The notes: generated by a model from the letters alone, not told the origin. A stretch of 64,000 bases of DNA from Weissella muntiaci (GCF_008107635.1 NZ_SDGZ01000008.1:1-64000), one strand, 5' to 3'; shown: positions 51,170 to 60,546, counted from the stretch's first letter. Program-made: numbers and translations.

Positions 51170-51187
51170 AACGACTGTTCGGTCGTT
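51170..51187. promoter_or_regulatory. TetR-type operator candidate
   Basis: AACGACTGTTCGGTCGTT: 8-bp arms with one mismatch around TT, of the GACNGNNCGGTC type many TetR-family repressors bind. It lies between the TetR gene and the WxL operon. Confidence 0.6.
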
Positions 51188-51368
51188 CTTTAATATTTAA
51201 ATTTTACCACAATGGTTATTAATTGTCATTGCATGATAAAGTATTAATACTTGCGTATATATTTTATTCATGCTATTTTTTTAAAAATTATTAAATTGAT
51301 TAACTAAATCGCTGTTAGGCACCTTTATTATAACATTTAAAAGCCTAGAAATTCACCTTAAACAAAAC

Positions 51369-51397
51369 TTGAACAAATGTTCTAACAATGCTATAGT
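51369..51397 (+). promoter_or_regulatory. WxL operon promoter overlapped by a LexA-like box
   Basis: TTGAAC (51369-51374), 17-base spacer, TATAGT (51392-51397). The palindrome GAACAAATGTTC at 51371-51382 overlaps the -35 box and fits the core of the Gram-positive LexA/DinR box (GAAC-RNRY-GTTC). The outer bases are less good. Confidence 0.6.
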
Positions 51398-51450
51398 TAT
51401 ACCTGTAGTATGTTACTTACATAAAGTTATTTAAAGAAGAGGGTAGGGTT

Positions 51451-52089
51451 ATGTTTAGTAAGAAAATGACTGTTTTTGCTTCTGCAATCGCACTAAGTAC
51501 TGTCGCTGTTACTCCAGCAGTATTGGCGGATACATTGACATCAACAGGTGATGTATCATTTACAGCACCGACAGATGTAGTTCCTCCAGTTAATCCTGGT
51601 GATGGTGATACAGGTACTGGTTCAGCTGGTGATTTGGTAATTTCAACTATTCCTAATTTGGAATATGGAACGCATGAAATTTCTGGAAAGAACGAGACTT
51701 ATGATTTGACTCGTGACAACCAATTGCAAGTTGCTGATCGTCGTGGTGCTTCTGCAACAACTGGTAAGGCACAAGGATGGACTGTTTCTGTTAAGGCTAG
51801 CGATTTTTCAAATGGAACGAACACGTTACCAGGCGCTTCAATTAACTTTAACAAGGGAACTGTTGCGGCTTTAGCTGGTGAAACAGGAAATGCACCAACA
51901 GTTGTTGCAAATAGCGTTGATTCAACTAAGGGTGCTACACCAGTATTTGCCGCTGCTGTTGATCAAGGTCTTGGTCAATGGGGTGCAAAGTTCTCAACTA
52001 GTGATGTTCAGTTAGCTGTTCCAACGCAAGTTGCTGGTAACTTTAAGTCAACACTTACATGGTCAATCGCTAATACTCCAAATGCATAA
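51451..52089 (+). CDS. WxL-domain cell-surface protein
   Basis: 212 residues; AGAGGGTAGGG before ATG 51451. Signal peptide ends about TPAVLADT. GDVSFTAPTDVVPPVNPG, Gly/Asp linker, then the WxL domain with QGWTVSVKASDF and the distal TLTWSIANTP. WxL proteins bind non-covalently to peptidoglycan. First gene of a five-gene cluster; an internal terminator after it would make it the most expressed member. Confidence 0.93.
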   Translation: MFSKKMTVFASAIALSTVAVTPAVLADTLTSTGDVSFTAPTDVVPPVNPGDGDTGTGSAGDLVISTIPNLEYGTHEISGKNETYDLTRDNQLQVADRRGASATTGKAQGWTVSVKASDFSNGTNTLPGASINFNKGTVAALAGETGNAPTVVANSVDSTKGATPVFAAAVDQGLGQWGAKFSTSDVQLAVPTQVAGNFKSTLTWSIANTPNA

Positions 52090-52108
52090 ATGGGGCTGAT
52101 CATTTTGA

Positions 52109-52138
52109 GGAGAGAAGCCCCAGCTTCTCTCCTTTTTT
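52109..52138 (+). terminator. Partial terminator inside the WxL operon
   Basis: 10-bp stem ggagagaagc/gcttctctcc with a CCCA loop and T6, between the first and second WxL cluster genes, 20 bases before the next ATG. Confidence 0.88.
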
Positions 52139-52157
52139 AAATAAGAAAGAATAGTTT

Positions 52158-53189
52158 ATGAAAATCAAAAAAAACTTAATGACACTGTTATCCATTATTA
52201 GTTTTATCGGCATTGGATTTGCTCAAGGTTCAAATGTGCATGCGGATGATAATCCTGGTCAGTTCAGTGTAAAGGCAATTATCCCTGATAATCAGGTTGA
52301 TAAAAATGTGACTTATTTTGATTTATTAGTTACGCCTGATCAAGAAGAAACTATCGAGTTTGAAGTACAAAATCTTGCTAACAAGGATCGGACATTTGAT
52401 ATTAATGTTAATCCAGCAATTACGAGTGACGGTGGCACAATTGATTACAGTCAAAGTAACGCTAAGTTGGATAAAACGATCCCCTTTGATGTCCGAAAGT
52501 ATCTCAAGTTAGATCAAACAAAAGTAACTATTAAGGCAAATTCGACTGCACGAATTCCAATTAAAATGTCCTTGCCTTCAAAGCAGTTTGATGGTCGAGT
52601 GTTAGCTGGTGTGAATGTTGCTCCAGAAGATAATGAAAGCTCAAGCAGTTCAAGTTTGAATAAGTCAAATACTGGAACTACGATTGAAAATCGACTAGCT
52701 TATACCCTTGCTATTGTATTACAACAAAATACGAACAAAGTTGAGCCTAATCTTAATTTAGTTTCAGCAAATGGTAAAGCATACAACAGTAAGCCATATG
52801 TAACGATGAACTTTCAAAATCCTTCAGGAACGATCATTAATGATCTAAAATTTTCAACGAAGCTTTATAAGGATGGAAAGTTGTACATTAAAAACGATTC
52901 AAATCCATTCCTTGTAGCACCTAATACCAATTTTAATTTACGTCTCGATTTGAATGGGCATACATTAGAAGCTGGCAAATATTCAGCTGAAGTAACAGCA
53001 AAGAATAGTGAACATACTTGGAAGTTTAAAAAGTCGTTTACCATTTCAGATAGTCAAGCTAAGGACGTAAATCGGAATACTGTTTACGATACTAATAGTA
53101 ATCGCTGGTGGATCTGGTTAATTGTAATTATCGTGGTTGGTGCAGCTGGTGCGGGTGTATATATTTATATGAAACGGCGTAAGAAGTAA
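52158..53189 (+). CDS. WxL-interacting protein (DUF916/DUF3324)
   Basis: 343 residues from ATG 52158 with AAGAAAGAATAG upstream. Signal peptide (LMTLLSIISFIGIGFAQG). DUF916 begins FSVKAIIPDNQVDKNVTYFD; the DUF3324 part contains PYVTMNFQNPSGTIINDLKF. A C-terminal helix WWIWLIVIIVVGAAGAGVYIY and KRRKK tail anchor it to the membrane. Family members bridge WxL proteins and peptidoglycan or host ligands. It is the standard companion of WxL genes. Confidence 0.93.
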   Translation: MKIKKNLMTLLSIISFIGIGFAQGSNVHADDNPGQFSVKAIIPDNQVDKNVTYFDLLVTPDQEETIEFEVQNLANKDRTFDINVNPAITSDGGTIDYSQSNAKLDKTIPFDVRKYLKLDQTKVTIKANSTARIPIKMSLPSKQFDGRVLAGVNVAPEDNESSSSSSLNKSNTGTTIENRLAYTLAIVLQQNTNKVEPNLNLVSANGKAYNSKPYVTMNFQNPSGTIINDLKFSTKLYKDGKLYIKNDSNPFLVAPNTNFNLRLDLNGHTLEAGKYSAEVTAKNSEHTWKFKKSFTISDSQAKDVNRNTVYDTNSNRWWIWLIVIIVVGAAGAGVYIYMKRRKK

Positions 53190-53225
53190 ATTCAAATTTT
53201 GAAATAACTTCAGAGGAGGAGGAGC

Positions 53226-55781
53226 ATGTTTAAAAAAAGAAATATCATACTATTTTTAGTTATGATTATTGGTCTCGTTTCCTTGCCGAGTCAGCAAGTA
53301 CATGCGGCTTACACAAGTACTGGGTGGGATTATACTAATATTCCTGCTGGGTCAAATGGATCGAGTTACGATTCTGTGAACCCAAAAGATAATTTATATG
53401 CAAACAGTGTTGGAGCAGTTCCTATTAGACTGGCATCTGGAACTACTCCAACTGCTAGTTTTACATATACACCAGAAGATGCTTCAAAGGATCCATGGTA
53501 CGGCGGAAATATAAAAATCGGATGGCAAGGAATTGTTAGTGCTGATATAACACTAGGTACTGTTCTTAATATTTGGAATGGACTAGGTTTCGTCGCTAAT
53601 GTAAATCTACCAGAAACAATTTATTCTGGAGATGTTCAAGATTCAATTAATAACGCTGCAGTACCGCCAGTGATAAATATTGCGGGTGTTGATGTAACAC
53701 TGAGCGGGCAGAATTTTGTCCCCATTGGTCCACATACGCTTAGATTAACGCTAACTAAAAATAATATTCAGGGTATTGCCGGAAAGTTAGTGGATATAGC
53801 CAGTAAAAATATTTTTAATTTAAATAATTTGCCGATTAATTTTTCTATAACTGTCCCAGTTAAAGACATAACGAAAAATGGAGCATGGAACCCAGCTACT
53901 AAAACTTACTACACAGGCGCTCAAAAGACATTGACACAAAATAGATTCCCGCCAATGGTGGGTAAGACTGATGAGTTTAGCGTTGATTTTTATGGATATG
54001 ATGATATTCGGGAAGGTGGAACAAAGGGACCACTAGGTTTTAATATTTTTGGAACTGGTAATTTGTATGCAAAATTAAATGCTGATAATACATTTATGTC
54101 TAAGAATCGAGTCTACCCGACAAATCCCATAAAATCTTGGGATCAATATATCTCTCCATCAGATAACACTGGTTATTACAATACTGCAACAACCAGCGAA
54201 ACAGTTGATGGATCAAACAAGGAAATTTCAGACTTTAGTTTCACGAATAACTATTTGCGAAACTATAACTTGAATTTGGATGTGTTCAACGGTACCTGGG
54301 ATCAGGTTAATCAAAATACTCCGTCGCGTTTTGATAGAATCGTGAATTTCTTTACTCAAAAGAGTACAAGTGGTGGAACTGTTTCTCACACACCAACGAC
54401 TGGTGGATCAATTGGTTCAACCTTGCCGGTCCAATATACTGGTAAGGACTCAGACGGAACAACTCTTTCACCAGTTCAAGTAAACGTTGGGGAAAAATAT
54501 CAAACGTCAGACATAAAGGCGAATGGAGTAACTACTTATGGCGCCTTCAAGAGTGGTTCTACACCAACAGCAATACAAAGTAATAAACCAACTCAGTTGA
54601 GTATATCTTGGAAGGCACCTTCGCTTAAATCAGGTAAGATTGTGTACTCTATTGTGGATAATAGTTTTCAAAATAATGTACCTGAGACAACCTTCGTAAG
54701 TAAGATTTCAAATACGGCTGATACAGTTAATACTTATCAAACAGTAACTGGTACGATTCCTGGTTTGAAACCTGGAAATTATGCTGTAATGTTCAAAATT
54801 GTTGACGATGACTATCCGACTCAGAATGCATATATGTCAATTGATAATTCTGCATACTTAGCTTCATTGGATACACCGAAGTTTGATGTAAGTAACATAA
54901 TTACAAATGAAAGAACGAATGCAAGTGATAGTAGCAGCATTAATGCATTATGGGGCGATACTATTGATGAGAAAGTAAAGTATTCTGTCACGGATACCGG
55001 ACAAAATACTCTTAAAGATCAAACTTTGACAATAACAACTCCTAAGAATACTTCATTTGTAGCTGATTCATTGTCTATCAAGGTAAATGGTAGTTCAGTT
55101 GATTTATCAAGCGCTGACTATTCAAAAATCTCCTCAGGAATGAACGTCACATTGAATGGTGTGACATTTAAATCGGGAGATACTGTAGATATCGCTTACA
55201 AGTACAAGGTTGGAAATGTTTCCAACCAGACTATTAATACAATTCCGGTGGTGTTTAACGCCAAAGCTCAATTTACAGATGCAAGTGGTGCAAGTAATTA
55301 TACAGACCTGCTTCCAATTACGTCTCAACAAATGGCAATCAAGCTTCCTGCAGAAGGTCTATTGTTTGTAAGTGCTCCAAGTTCATTATCTTTTGGAACA
55401 GTAAATCGGCCATATCAAAGTACTGATTTCCCAACTATTAGTAAAAATCTACAATTTGTAATTAACAATACTATGGTAGGAACGGCTAACAGTAATTGGC
55501 AGTTAAGTGCCACGCTCTCTCAAGAGTTCCATACAAGTAGCGGACAAACATTAAATTCAGAATTTGCAAATCTTACTTATAATGATGGAAAGTCAACATC
55601 GACAATCAAAAATGGCCAAACAACGCCAATTTATAACGGTAGCGGCAAGGGAGAGCAGACATTTAGCTTGGACAATCGTTTTAAGTTGCATGTGGATCCA
55701 AATGGTTTGAATCTAGGACTAACAAATGATACCTATACAAGTCAGATAACATGGAATTTGAGTAATGGGCCAACAAGTTAG
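53226..55781 (+). CDS. Large surface protein with C-terminal WxL domain
   Basis: 851 residues; GAGGAGGAG before ATG 53226. Signal peptide ends near QQVHAAYTS. The middle is a long series of beta-type regions (WKAPSLKSGKIVYSIVDN; DIAYKYKVGNVSNQTINTI). The C-terminal ~130 residues form a WxL domain with SNWQLSATLSQEF and the distal TSQITWNLSNGP. Probably the tip or structural adhesin of the WxL complex, tethered through the DUF916 protein. Confidence 0.9.
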   Translation: MFKKRNIILFLVMIIGLVSLPSQQVHAAYTSTGWDYTNIPAGSNGSSYDSVNPKDNLYANSVGAVPIRLASGTTPTASFTYTPEDASKDPWYGGNIKIGWQGIVSADITLGTVLNIWNGLGFVANVNLPETIYSGDVQDSINNAAVPPVINIAGVDVTLSGQNFVPIGPHTLRLTLTKNNIQGIAGKLVDIASKNIFNLNNLPINFSITVPVKDITKNGAWNPATKTYYTGAQKTLTQNRFPPMVGKTDEFSVDFYGYDDIREGGTKGPLGFNIFGTGNLYAKLNADNTFMSKNRVYPTNPIKSWDQYISPSDNTGYYNTATTSETVDGSNKEISDFSFTNNYLRNYNLNLDVFNGTWDQVNQNTPSRFDRIVNFFTQKSTSGGTVSHTPTTGGSIGSTLPVQYTGKDSDGTTLSPVQVNVGEKYQTSDIKANGVTTYGAFKSGSTPTAIQSNKPTQLSISWKAPSLKSGKIVYSIVDNSFQNNVPETTFVSKISNTADTVNTYQTVTGTIPGLKPGNYAVMFKIVDDDYPTQNAYMSIDNSAYLASLDTPKFDVSNIITNERTNASDSSSINALWGDTIDEKVKYSVTDTGQNTLKDQTLTITTPKNTSFVADSLSIKVNGSSVDLSSADYSKISSGMNVTLNGVTFKSGDTVDIAYKYKVGNVSNQTINTIPVVFNAKAQFTDASGASNYTDLLPITSQQMAIKLPAEGLLFVSAPSSLSFGTVNRPYQSTDFPTISKNLQFVINNTMVGTANSNWQLSATLSQEFHTSSGQTLNSEFANLTYNDGKSTSTIKNGQTTPIYNGSGKGEQTFSLDNRFKLHVDPNGLNLGLTNDTYTSQITWNLSNGPTS

Positions 55782-55836
55782 ACCTAAATGTGTAATTTTG
55801 CATGGATTTAAGTGTTGAAATATTTGGGAGGACAAT

Positions 55837-56169
55837 ATGAAGTATAAGATTTTCGGCTTAGGCATGGCGCTTGGGTTGGCACTGGTTCTTCAAACTGGCT
55901 ATCCTGGCGTCAAAGCAGATAACGTTGACTATTCAACGAGCGGAGATGTTGGTTTCGTGGGGAAGTATCCTGAAAAAAACAAAGATACTGAAATCAATAA
56001 TCGCCTTAGTCCGTACTATGGTAGACAGAACTATCAAAATGGTCATCCAGTATTACCAAACACAGGTGATGTACCAATAACACAGAATATCTTAATACCA
56101 GCAGGGGTGTTAAGTATGGGTATTGGTTTATTAATATTTAAAAAACGTTGGTTAAGTCGAAGTAGTTAA
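55837..56169 (+). CDS. Small LPXTG wall-anchored protein
   Basis: 110 residues; GGGAGG before ATG 55837. Signal peptide ends GVKADNVDYS. The short mature part shares SGDVGFVGKYPEKN with WxL proteins, then VLPNTGDVPITQNI, a hydrophobic helix and FKKRWLSRSS. Small LPXTG proteins of this kind occur in WxL clusters and probably fix the complex to peptidoglycan covalently. Confidence 0.9.
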   Translation: MKYKIFGLGMALGLALVLQTGYPGVKADNVDYSTSGDVGFVGKYPEKNKDTEINNRLSPYYGRQNYQNGHPVLPNTGDVPITQNILIPAGVLSMGIGLLIFKKRWLSRSS

Positions 56170-56255
56170 GCTTCTTAACTACAGAAGGATGATATTCTTC
56201 TAGACTTAAGTCTATTACTTGGTTACTTTATATACATTTTTAGGAGAGAATGATT

Positions 56256-57080
56256 ATGCATAAAATTATTACCTTGGCATCAATTGCTACATTAGCCACA
56301 CTATCACTCGGTACTGCAGTTGCAATGGCCGATAACGTTAATAACTATACTTCTAACGGTCAAGTTGGGTTTGTAAGCTCAACGTCTACGGTTAATCCTA
56401 CTGATCCTTTGGATCCATCAAATCCAAATCCTGGGACACCAACAGATCCTACTGATCCAACAAAGCCAGTTCAACCTGGCACAAGTGGTCCACTGTCATT
56501 AGACTTTGCATCATCACTTGATTTTGGAACTCAAAAGATTACAACTGATGATCAAACTTATCAAGCTGCATCACAAGGGTTCAAACAAGCTGATAATTCA
56601 ATAACCTATAGTCCTGACTATGCACAAATTACGGATAATCGTGGAACATTTAAGGGTTGGACTTTGTCAGTTGCGCAACAAGGTGATTTTAAGACTGCAG
56701 GCGGTGCAGCTTTGACTGGAGCGAAGGTTACACTTGGTGGACAAACACACTCAACTGCCGCAGATCTTGATGGATCAGTTACGAATGCTTCAAGTACCAC
56801 GTTAACACCAGACGGCGCAAGCATTAACCTTATGTCCGGTGCTGCGGCTGATGCAGGCAAGACTAATGGAACATCTGGAACTCATTCTTTGGTCTTTGGA
56901 GATAAGTCATCATTAAAGACGGACCAAGTTAGTTATAAGTCAGATGATACTACTGTAGCGCGTCCATCAACTGATAGTGCGGTCACACTTTCAGTACCAG
57001 GTGCAACGCCTAAGTTGGCTGAAACTTATACAACTACGTTCCAATGGACTTTAGGAGATACACCATCTGTAGTTAAGTAA
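56256..57080 (+). CDS. WxL-domain cell-surface protein
   Basis: 274 residues. ATG 56256 is 8 bases after AGGAGA; ATG 56250 is too near. Signal peptide ends AVAMADNVNN. A Pro/Asp/Thr repeat linker (TDPLDPSNPNPGTPTDPTDP) precedes the WxL domain with FKGWTLSVAQQGDF and FQWTLGDTP. Last member of the cluster, closed by a terminator. Confidence 0.92.
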   Translation: MHKIITLASIATLATLSLGTAVAMADNVNNYTSNGQVGFVSSTSTVNPTDPLDPSNPNPGTPTDPTDPTKPVQPGTSGPLSLDFASSLDFGTQKITTDDQTYQAASQGFKQADNSITYSPDYAQITDNRGTFKGWTLSVAQQGDFKTAGGAALTGAKVTLGGQTHSTAADLDGSVTNASSTTLTPDGASINLMSGAAADAGKTNGTSGTHSLVFGDKSSLKTDQVSYKSDDTTVARPSTDSAVTLSVPGATPKLAETYTTTFQWTLGDTPSVVK

Positions 57081-57088
57081 AACAATAG

Positions 57089-57127
57089 AAAAGGACGTTT
57101 GCTTTATCGCAAGCGCTCTTTTTTATT
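57089..57127 (+). terminator. Terminator of the WxL operon
   Basis: aaaaggacgtttgc/gcaagcgctctttt stem with two mismatches and one G-U pair, then T6. Confidence 0.75.
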
Positions 57128-57220
57128 TAAGATGATTAAGCTAAATCGAATTCTAACACCTTGAAAATATAATACTAACCTTACCATTTTGTAAGGATTA
57201 GTATTTGAATTTTGTCTTAC

Positions 57221-57262
57221 AATTTATTAGTAAAGTTACAAGGGAAACTTTACTAATAAATT
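57221..57262 (+). promoter_or_regulatory. Perfect 17-bp hairpin against the YxeA ribosome site
   Basis: aatttattagtaaagtt pairs with aactttactaataaatt, loop ACAAGGGA. The ribosome site (TAGGGGAT) follows directly. A second, bulged hairpin of similar kind lies at 57171-57205. Either an operator or an RNA structure controlling translation. Confidence 0.6.
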
Positions 57263-57276
57263 TAGGGGATAGAACA

Positions 57277-57660
57277 ATGAGTAAAGGTTTGAAAATTATA
57301 TTATCAATTTTAGTAGTTATAGTGGGTTTGAAATTTGGTCTCGATTTTGCTTTAGACAGCTATTGGAAAGCGAATTATGGTGGACCTGCCTATTATACGA
57401 AAATCACCAGCAGTACTCCGTTTAATAAGAAGCAGTATGAGGATGGAAGTGGTAACTATTATGAGTATAAAGTTGAAGCTATTAATGCAAGTGGAAAAGT
57501 GAAAGAAATAAATTTCAATGAATCAATGGATCGACCTTTAAAAGTAAATGCGTATATTAAATTTGTGGTTAACAACAAAAAGGGAGTGACAGAGTGGAAG
57601 TCTGTGAAATTGTCTGAAATACCTAAAAAAATACAAACAAAGGTTGACAGTGATAAATAG
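57277..57660 (+). CDS. YxeA-family (DUF1093) protein
   Basis: 127 residues. ATG 57277 with TTAGGGGAT at the right distance; the longer frame from 57205 runs through the hairpin. One N-terminal helix (GLKIILSILVVIVGLKFGL) is followed by an external beta domain: GGPAYYTKITSS, YEYKVEAINASGKVKEINFN, LKVNAYIKFVVN. This is the YxeA fold, a small exported or anchored protein of unclear role. It precedes two CPBP proteases. Confidence 0.85.
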   Translation: MSKGLKIILSILVVIVGLKFGLDFALDSYWKANYGGPAYYTKITSSTPFNKKQYEDGSGNYYEYKVEAINASGKVKEINFNESMDRPLKVNAYIKFVVNNKKGVTEWKSVKLSEIPKKIQTKVDSDK

Positions 57661-57692
57661 TTTAACTTAGTTAAAAGAATGAGGATCAGATT

Positions 57693-58367
57693 ATGAATGA
57701 AAAAGGTTGGAGTAGAGAAGATTACTTATTAGTAGTGTTATTTCCGATATTTATTTTTGCAGGAATTGTTGCGAAAAAATTTATTACAAATAGCCCATTA
57801 TTATTGAGTTCAGTTGGCTTTATTTTGAGTAGCTTAATATTTGGACTAGTAATATATTTTCGGAGAAATTTGTTAAGAGAAGATTGGGGAAAATTTAAAG
57901 AACATAGGCTTAGAAATTGGGGGTATATCGTCTTAGCTGTTATTGTATTCGAAATCATGCAGACAATAACAAGTAAGGTACCCAATGTCGCATCAATTCA
58001 AGTACTACCGATTACTTCGTCAAATACTTTAGGCATCTTAATGGGGGCGGTTGGTTCTATAATGGCGCCTTTCTCTGAGGAAGTTATATTCCGTCATGAA
58101 TTGGTTTACAAATTTAGGAATAGTAATATTTTGACTTTGATTGGTATGATTGTATTTTCGGCTTTATTTTTCGGACTGGGCCACTTTATTTCCGGTGATA
58201 GGTTGAATTCGCTTCTAGCCTTATCACTAACTGGTTTAGTACTTTCTTTAATTTACCTGCACGTTAAAAATATTTGGGTAACAATTTTTGCCCATTTTAT
58301 CTGGAACTTCTTTCTCTCAGCTACAGTATTAGCTGTGTATATCTTGCAAGTGCCAGCGGGTAGATAG
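57693..58367 (+). CDS. CPBP intramembrane metalloprotease (CAAX/Abi family)
   Basis: 224 residues; ATG 57693, GAGGA upstream. About six helices. The conserved motifs are FSEEVIFRHELVYKF, FFGLGHFISGD and VTIFAHFIWNF, which supply the EE-xxxR, FxxxH and HxxxN metal and catalytic residues. In Lactobacillales such proteins are linked to bacteriocin self-immunity and peptide processing. It forms an operon with the next CPBP gene. Confidence 0.88.
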   Translation: MNEKGWSREDYLLVVLFPIFIFAGIVAKKFITNSPLLLSSVGFILSSLIFGLVIYFRRNLLREDWGKFKEHRLRNWGYIVLAVIVFEIMQTITSKVPNVASIQVLPITSSNTLGILMGAVGSIMAPFSEEVIFRHELVYKFRNSNILTLIGMIVFSALFFGLGHFISGDRLNSLLALSLTGLVLSLIYLHVKNIWVTIFAHFIWNFFLSATVLAVYILQVPAGR

Positions 58368-58370
58368 ATT

Positions 58371-59132
58371 ATGGAAAGTGTCAAAAAAGGATCATGGAGT
58401 AGATTATTAATATTTTTTATTTTTTATCTAATGCTCTATTTAATTGTAGGCTCAGTAATTGCTCAATTATTTGGTGTTCCTCATAATCTATTAACGATAA
58501 CTACCCAAACGTTAGTGATTGGTTATGGTTTAATCTTTGGACATGTAATTATTAACAGAAAAATTTCATTCATACCGAATAAATCTCAGGTTTTACGGAG
58601 TTTTCCTCTGTTTTTATTTACCTTGGTACCTATGGTAACGGATCTTTTGTTCAGCAGTCAAAACAGAATGAATTTTCCAGAATTCTCGAAAGCATTACCA
58701 AGTGCAATTTTTGCAGGTGTTTCTGAAGAATTAATTTTAAGAGGCATTATATTAGTTGCTCTAATCAACTTATTCAGAGATCGTCGTTATTCTAATCTGA
58801 TTAGCATAAATTTAAGTAGTATGGTATTTGCACTCTTGCATTTACTAAATCTCTTTTCTTCATCATCTAGTTTTACAATGACTGTAGGGCAGGTTATTTA
58901 TGCGTATATGTTGGGAGTATTTTTAAGTGTATTGTTCATTTCTAGTGGATCTCTATTAATGCCTATAATTAGTCATATTTTGATTGATTCTACAGCGTTT
59001 TTAGAACATGATTTGCCCATGAGCAATTTAGTCCTCTTTATACTTATGTATGGTCTTATCCCGATGGTAGCCGCATTAATTTTAAAAAAAGAAGAACTTT
59101 TACAGAACTTTAACCAGAAAAATCAACCTTAG
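58371..59132 (+). CDS. CPBP intramembrane metalloprotease, second copy
   Basis: 253 residues from ATG 58371, 3 bases after the preceding stop; coupling is likely because its own ribosome site is weak. Motifs: GVSEELILRGIILVAL, VFALLHLLNLF and PIISHILIDSTAF, keeping EE-xxxR, H and HxxxD. Divergent from its neighbour, so not a recent tandem copy. Substrates unknown; a bacteriocin or peptide immunity role is possible with the YxeA protein. Confidence 0.87.
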   Translation: MESVKKGSWSRLLIFFIFYLMLYLIVGSVIAQLFGVPHNLLTITTQTLVIGYGLIFGHVIINRKISFIPNKSQVLRSFPLFLFTLVPMVTDLLFSSQNRMNFPEFSKALPSAIFAGVSEELILRGIILVALINLFRDRRYSNLISINLSSMVFALLHLLNLFSSSSSFTMTVGQVIYAYMLGVFLSVLFISSGSLLMPIISHILIDSTAFLEHDLPMSNLVLFILMYGLIPMVAALILKKEELLQNFNQKNQP

Positions 59133-59309
59133 TAATTTTAAATGGCAATATCGAAAGCCTACACAATGTTCTGAGAAAGCTTTTAACACATAGATTAATA
59201 TGAAAATATCTAAAAAAAATTTTGTGCAATTCACGGAGCTTAAATATTGCATTTATATAAAAATTAGAATATAATAGTATATGTAATAAAATTAAAGGGA
59301 GTTAACAAA

Positions 59310-59480
59310 ATGGCAGAAAAATTGATTCAATTACGTATTGATGAGGATATTAAAAACAAATCAGATGAAATATTCGCAAAACAAGGTTTAACTACACAAG
59401 GAGCAATTAAAGTGTTCTTAACACAGGTAGGAAACACTGGTTATTCGCCATTTGATAATCTATTCCGCCCAAAAAATTAA
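59310..59480 (+). CDS. RelB/DinJ-like antitoxin, orphan paralogue
   Basis: 56 residues; AAAGGGAG before ATG 59310. AEKLIQLRIDEDIKNKSDEIF, QGLTTQGAIKVFLTQV and YSPFDNLF closely match the protein at 35699. Monocistronic with a TATAAT box nearby. No RelE/YafQ toxin gene is adjacent. Two orphan copies on one element suggest a regulatory or anti-addiction role. Confidence 0.8.
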   Translation: MAEKLIQLRIDEDIKNKSDEIFAKQGLTTQGAIKVFLTQVGNTGYSPFDNLFRPKN

Positions 59481-59660
59481 TATACACTGTAATTGGGTTC
59501 ACGGAATAGTATTATTCATAATCTTACTAGGTTGATATACACTTAAAGACAGCTTCATGTCGAAATTTATGGTTGATATTGAAAAAAATTTCATCAAAAA
59601 GCATCTTAGTTAGATTGGAAATTCGAATATAGTCAAATAGGGTAATATAAAAACACTAAC
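59481..59660. other. Non-coding stretch after the second RelB-like gene
   Basis: AT-rich, no gene seen; ends at the strong terminator at 59661, so it may be a long 3' untranslated region or a short RNA. Confidence 0.35.
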
Positions 59661-59692
59661 AAGGCCAGGTGAAATAGATCACCTGGCCTTTT
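59661..59692 (+). terminator. Strong intrinsic terminator
   Basis: Perfect 12-bp stem aaggccaggtga/tcacctggcctt with a 6-base loop, then TT-rich tail. Confidence 0.85.
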
Positions 59693-59870
59693 GTTTAGTA
59701 AGTGTGGACGTCCCAAGTGAAATTAGTTAGTCGTTTTGTGAATCACAAAATATAATACTGGAAATTTGTGATCCAAGTATTATACCTTAAAAACTCTGAA
59801 ATTCTGCCATATTAACAAAACGTATTTATAATACCGCAAGCTAAACGTTAAAATATAAATATTTAAGATA

Positions 59871-60546
59871 TTTGATGAAGATAATCAAGCAATAAAGCCC
59901 GATCAAAAGATGAATTCTTGGTTGTTGCTACAGGGAAATAAATTTATAGGCAACGTTCTAGCTAAGAGTTATACATTAGGTTCTATGCAAAATAACTTTA
60001 CAGTTCCTGACAAGAAGTTTTCTACTAATTTATAACTTCAAGAGTGAGTGGTAACATTGCGGAGCAAGTACTTGGATTAACGATCGCTATGTAGATGCGT
60101 TTGCCCAAATGCAATTAATGTTAATTTATTTGTCAATGGTATTCCGCAGACACCTTTGGGCGTAAATCTAGTAATACCCGGGCATATTTTTTCGTCGAAT
60201 TACCAAAGTATGACAGTAAGGGAACAGCCATCAAAGATAACGTTAGCGAGGATATCGTGAACAGGTTATAAAAAGCACTAAGAATGGCTATAATTTCACT
60301 AATACGCTAATTCCAAGTAGTCTTACACCAAATACCCCGAGTGAACCAAAGAAGCCTGATGTACCGTCTGTATTTGAAAATAAACCAAAGCAAAATATGG
60401 CAAAAAATCCATTTACATACAATACGCAATGGCATACTACTCATGGTAATGAACTACCTAAGACCGGCATGAATGGTGAATTATGGTTGTCATTAATTGG
60501 TGTAATATTAACGACTGGGATAATAATATATAGTCGCCGTTATTAA
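59871..60546 (+). pseudogene. Decayed copy of the Cna-B LPXTG adhesin
   Basis: From about 60080 the DNA parallels the 3' end of the adhesin at 47709: the YFF-PKYDSKGTAIK segment, ENKPKQNMAKNPFTYNTQ, LPKTGMNGE and the C-terminal helix are all recognisable but in shifting frames with stops. A separate open fragment at 59871-60034 (KIFDEDNQAIKPDQKMNSW) is also start-less. A remnant of a surface-protein duplication. Confidence 0.85.
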
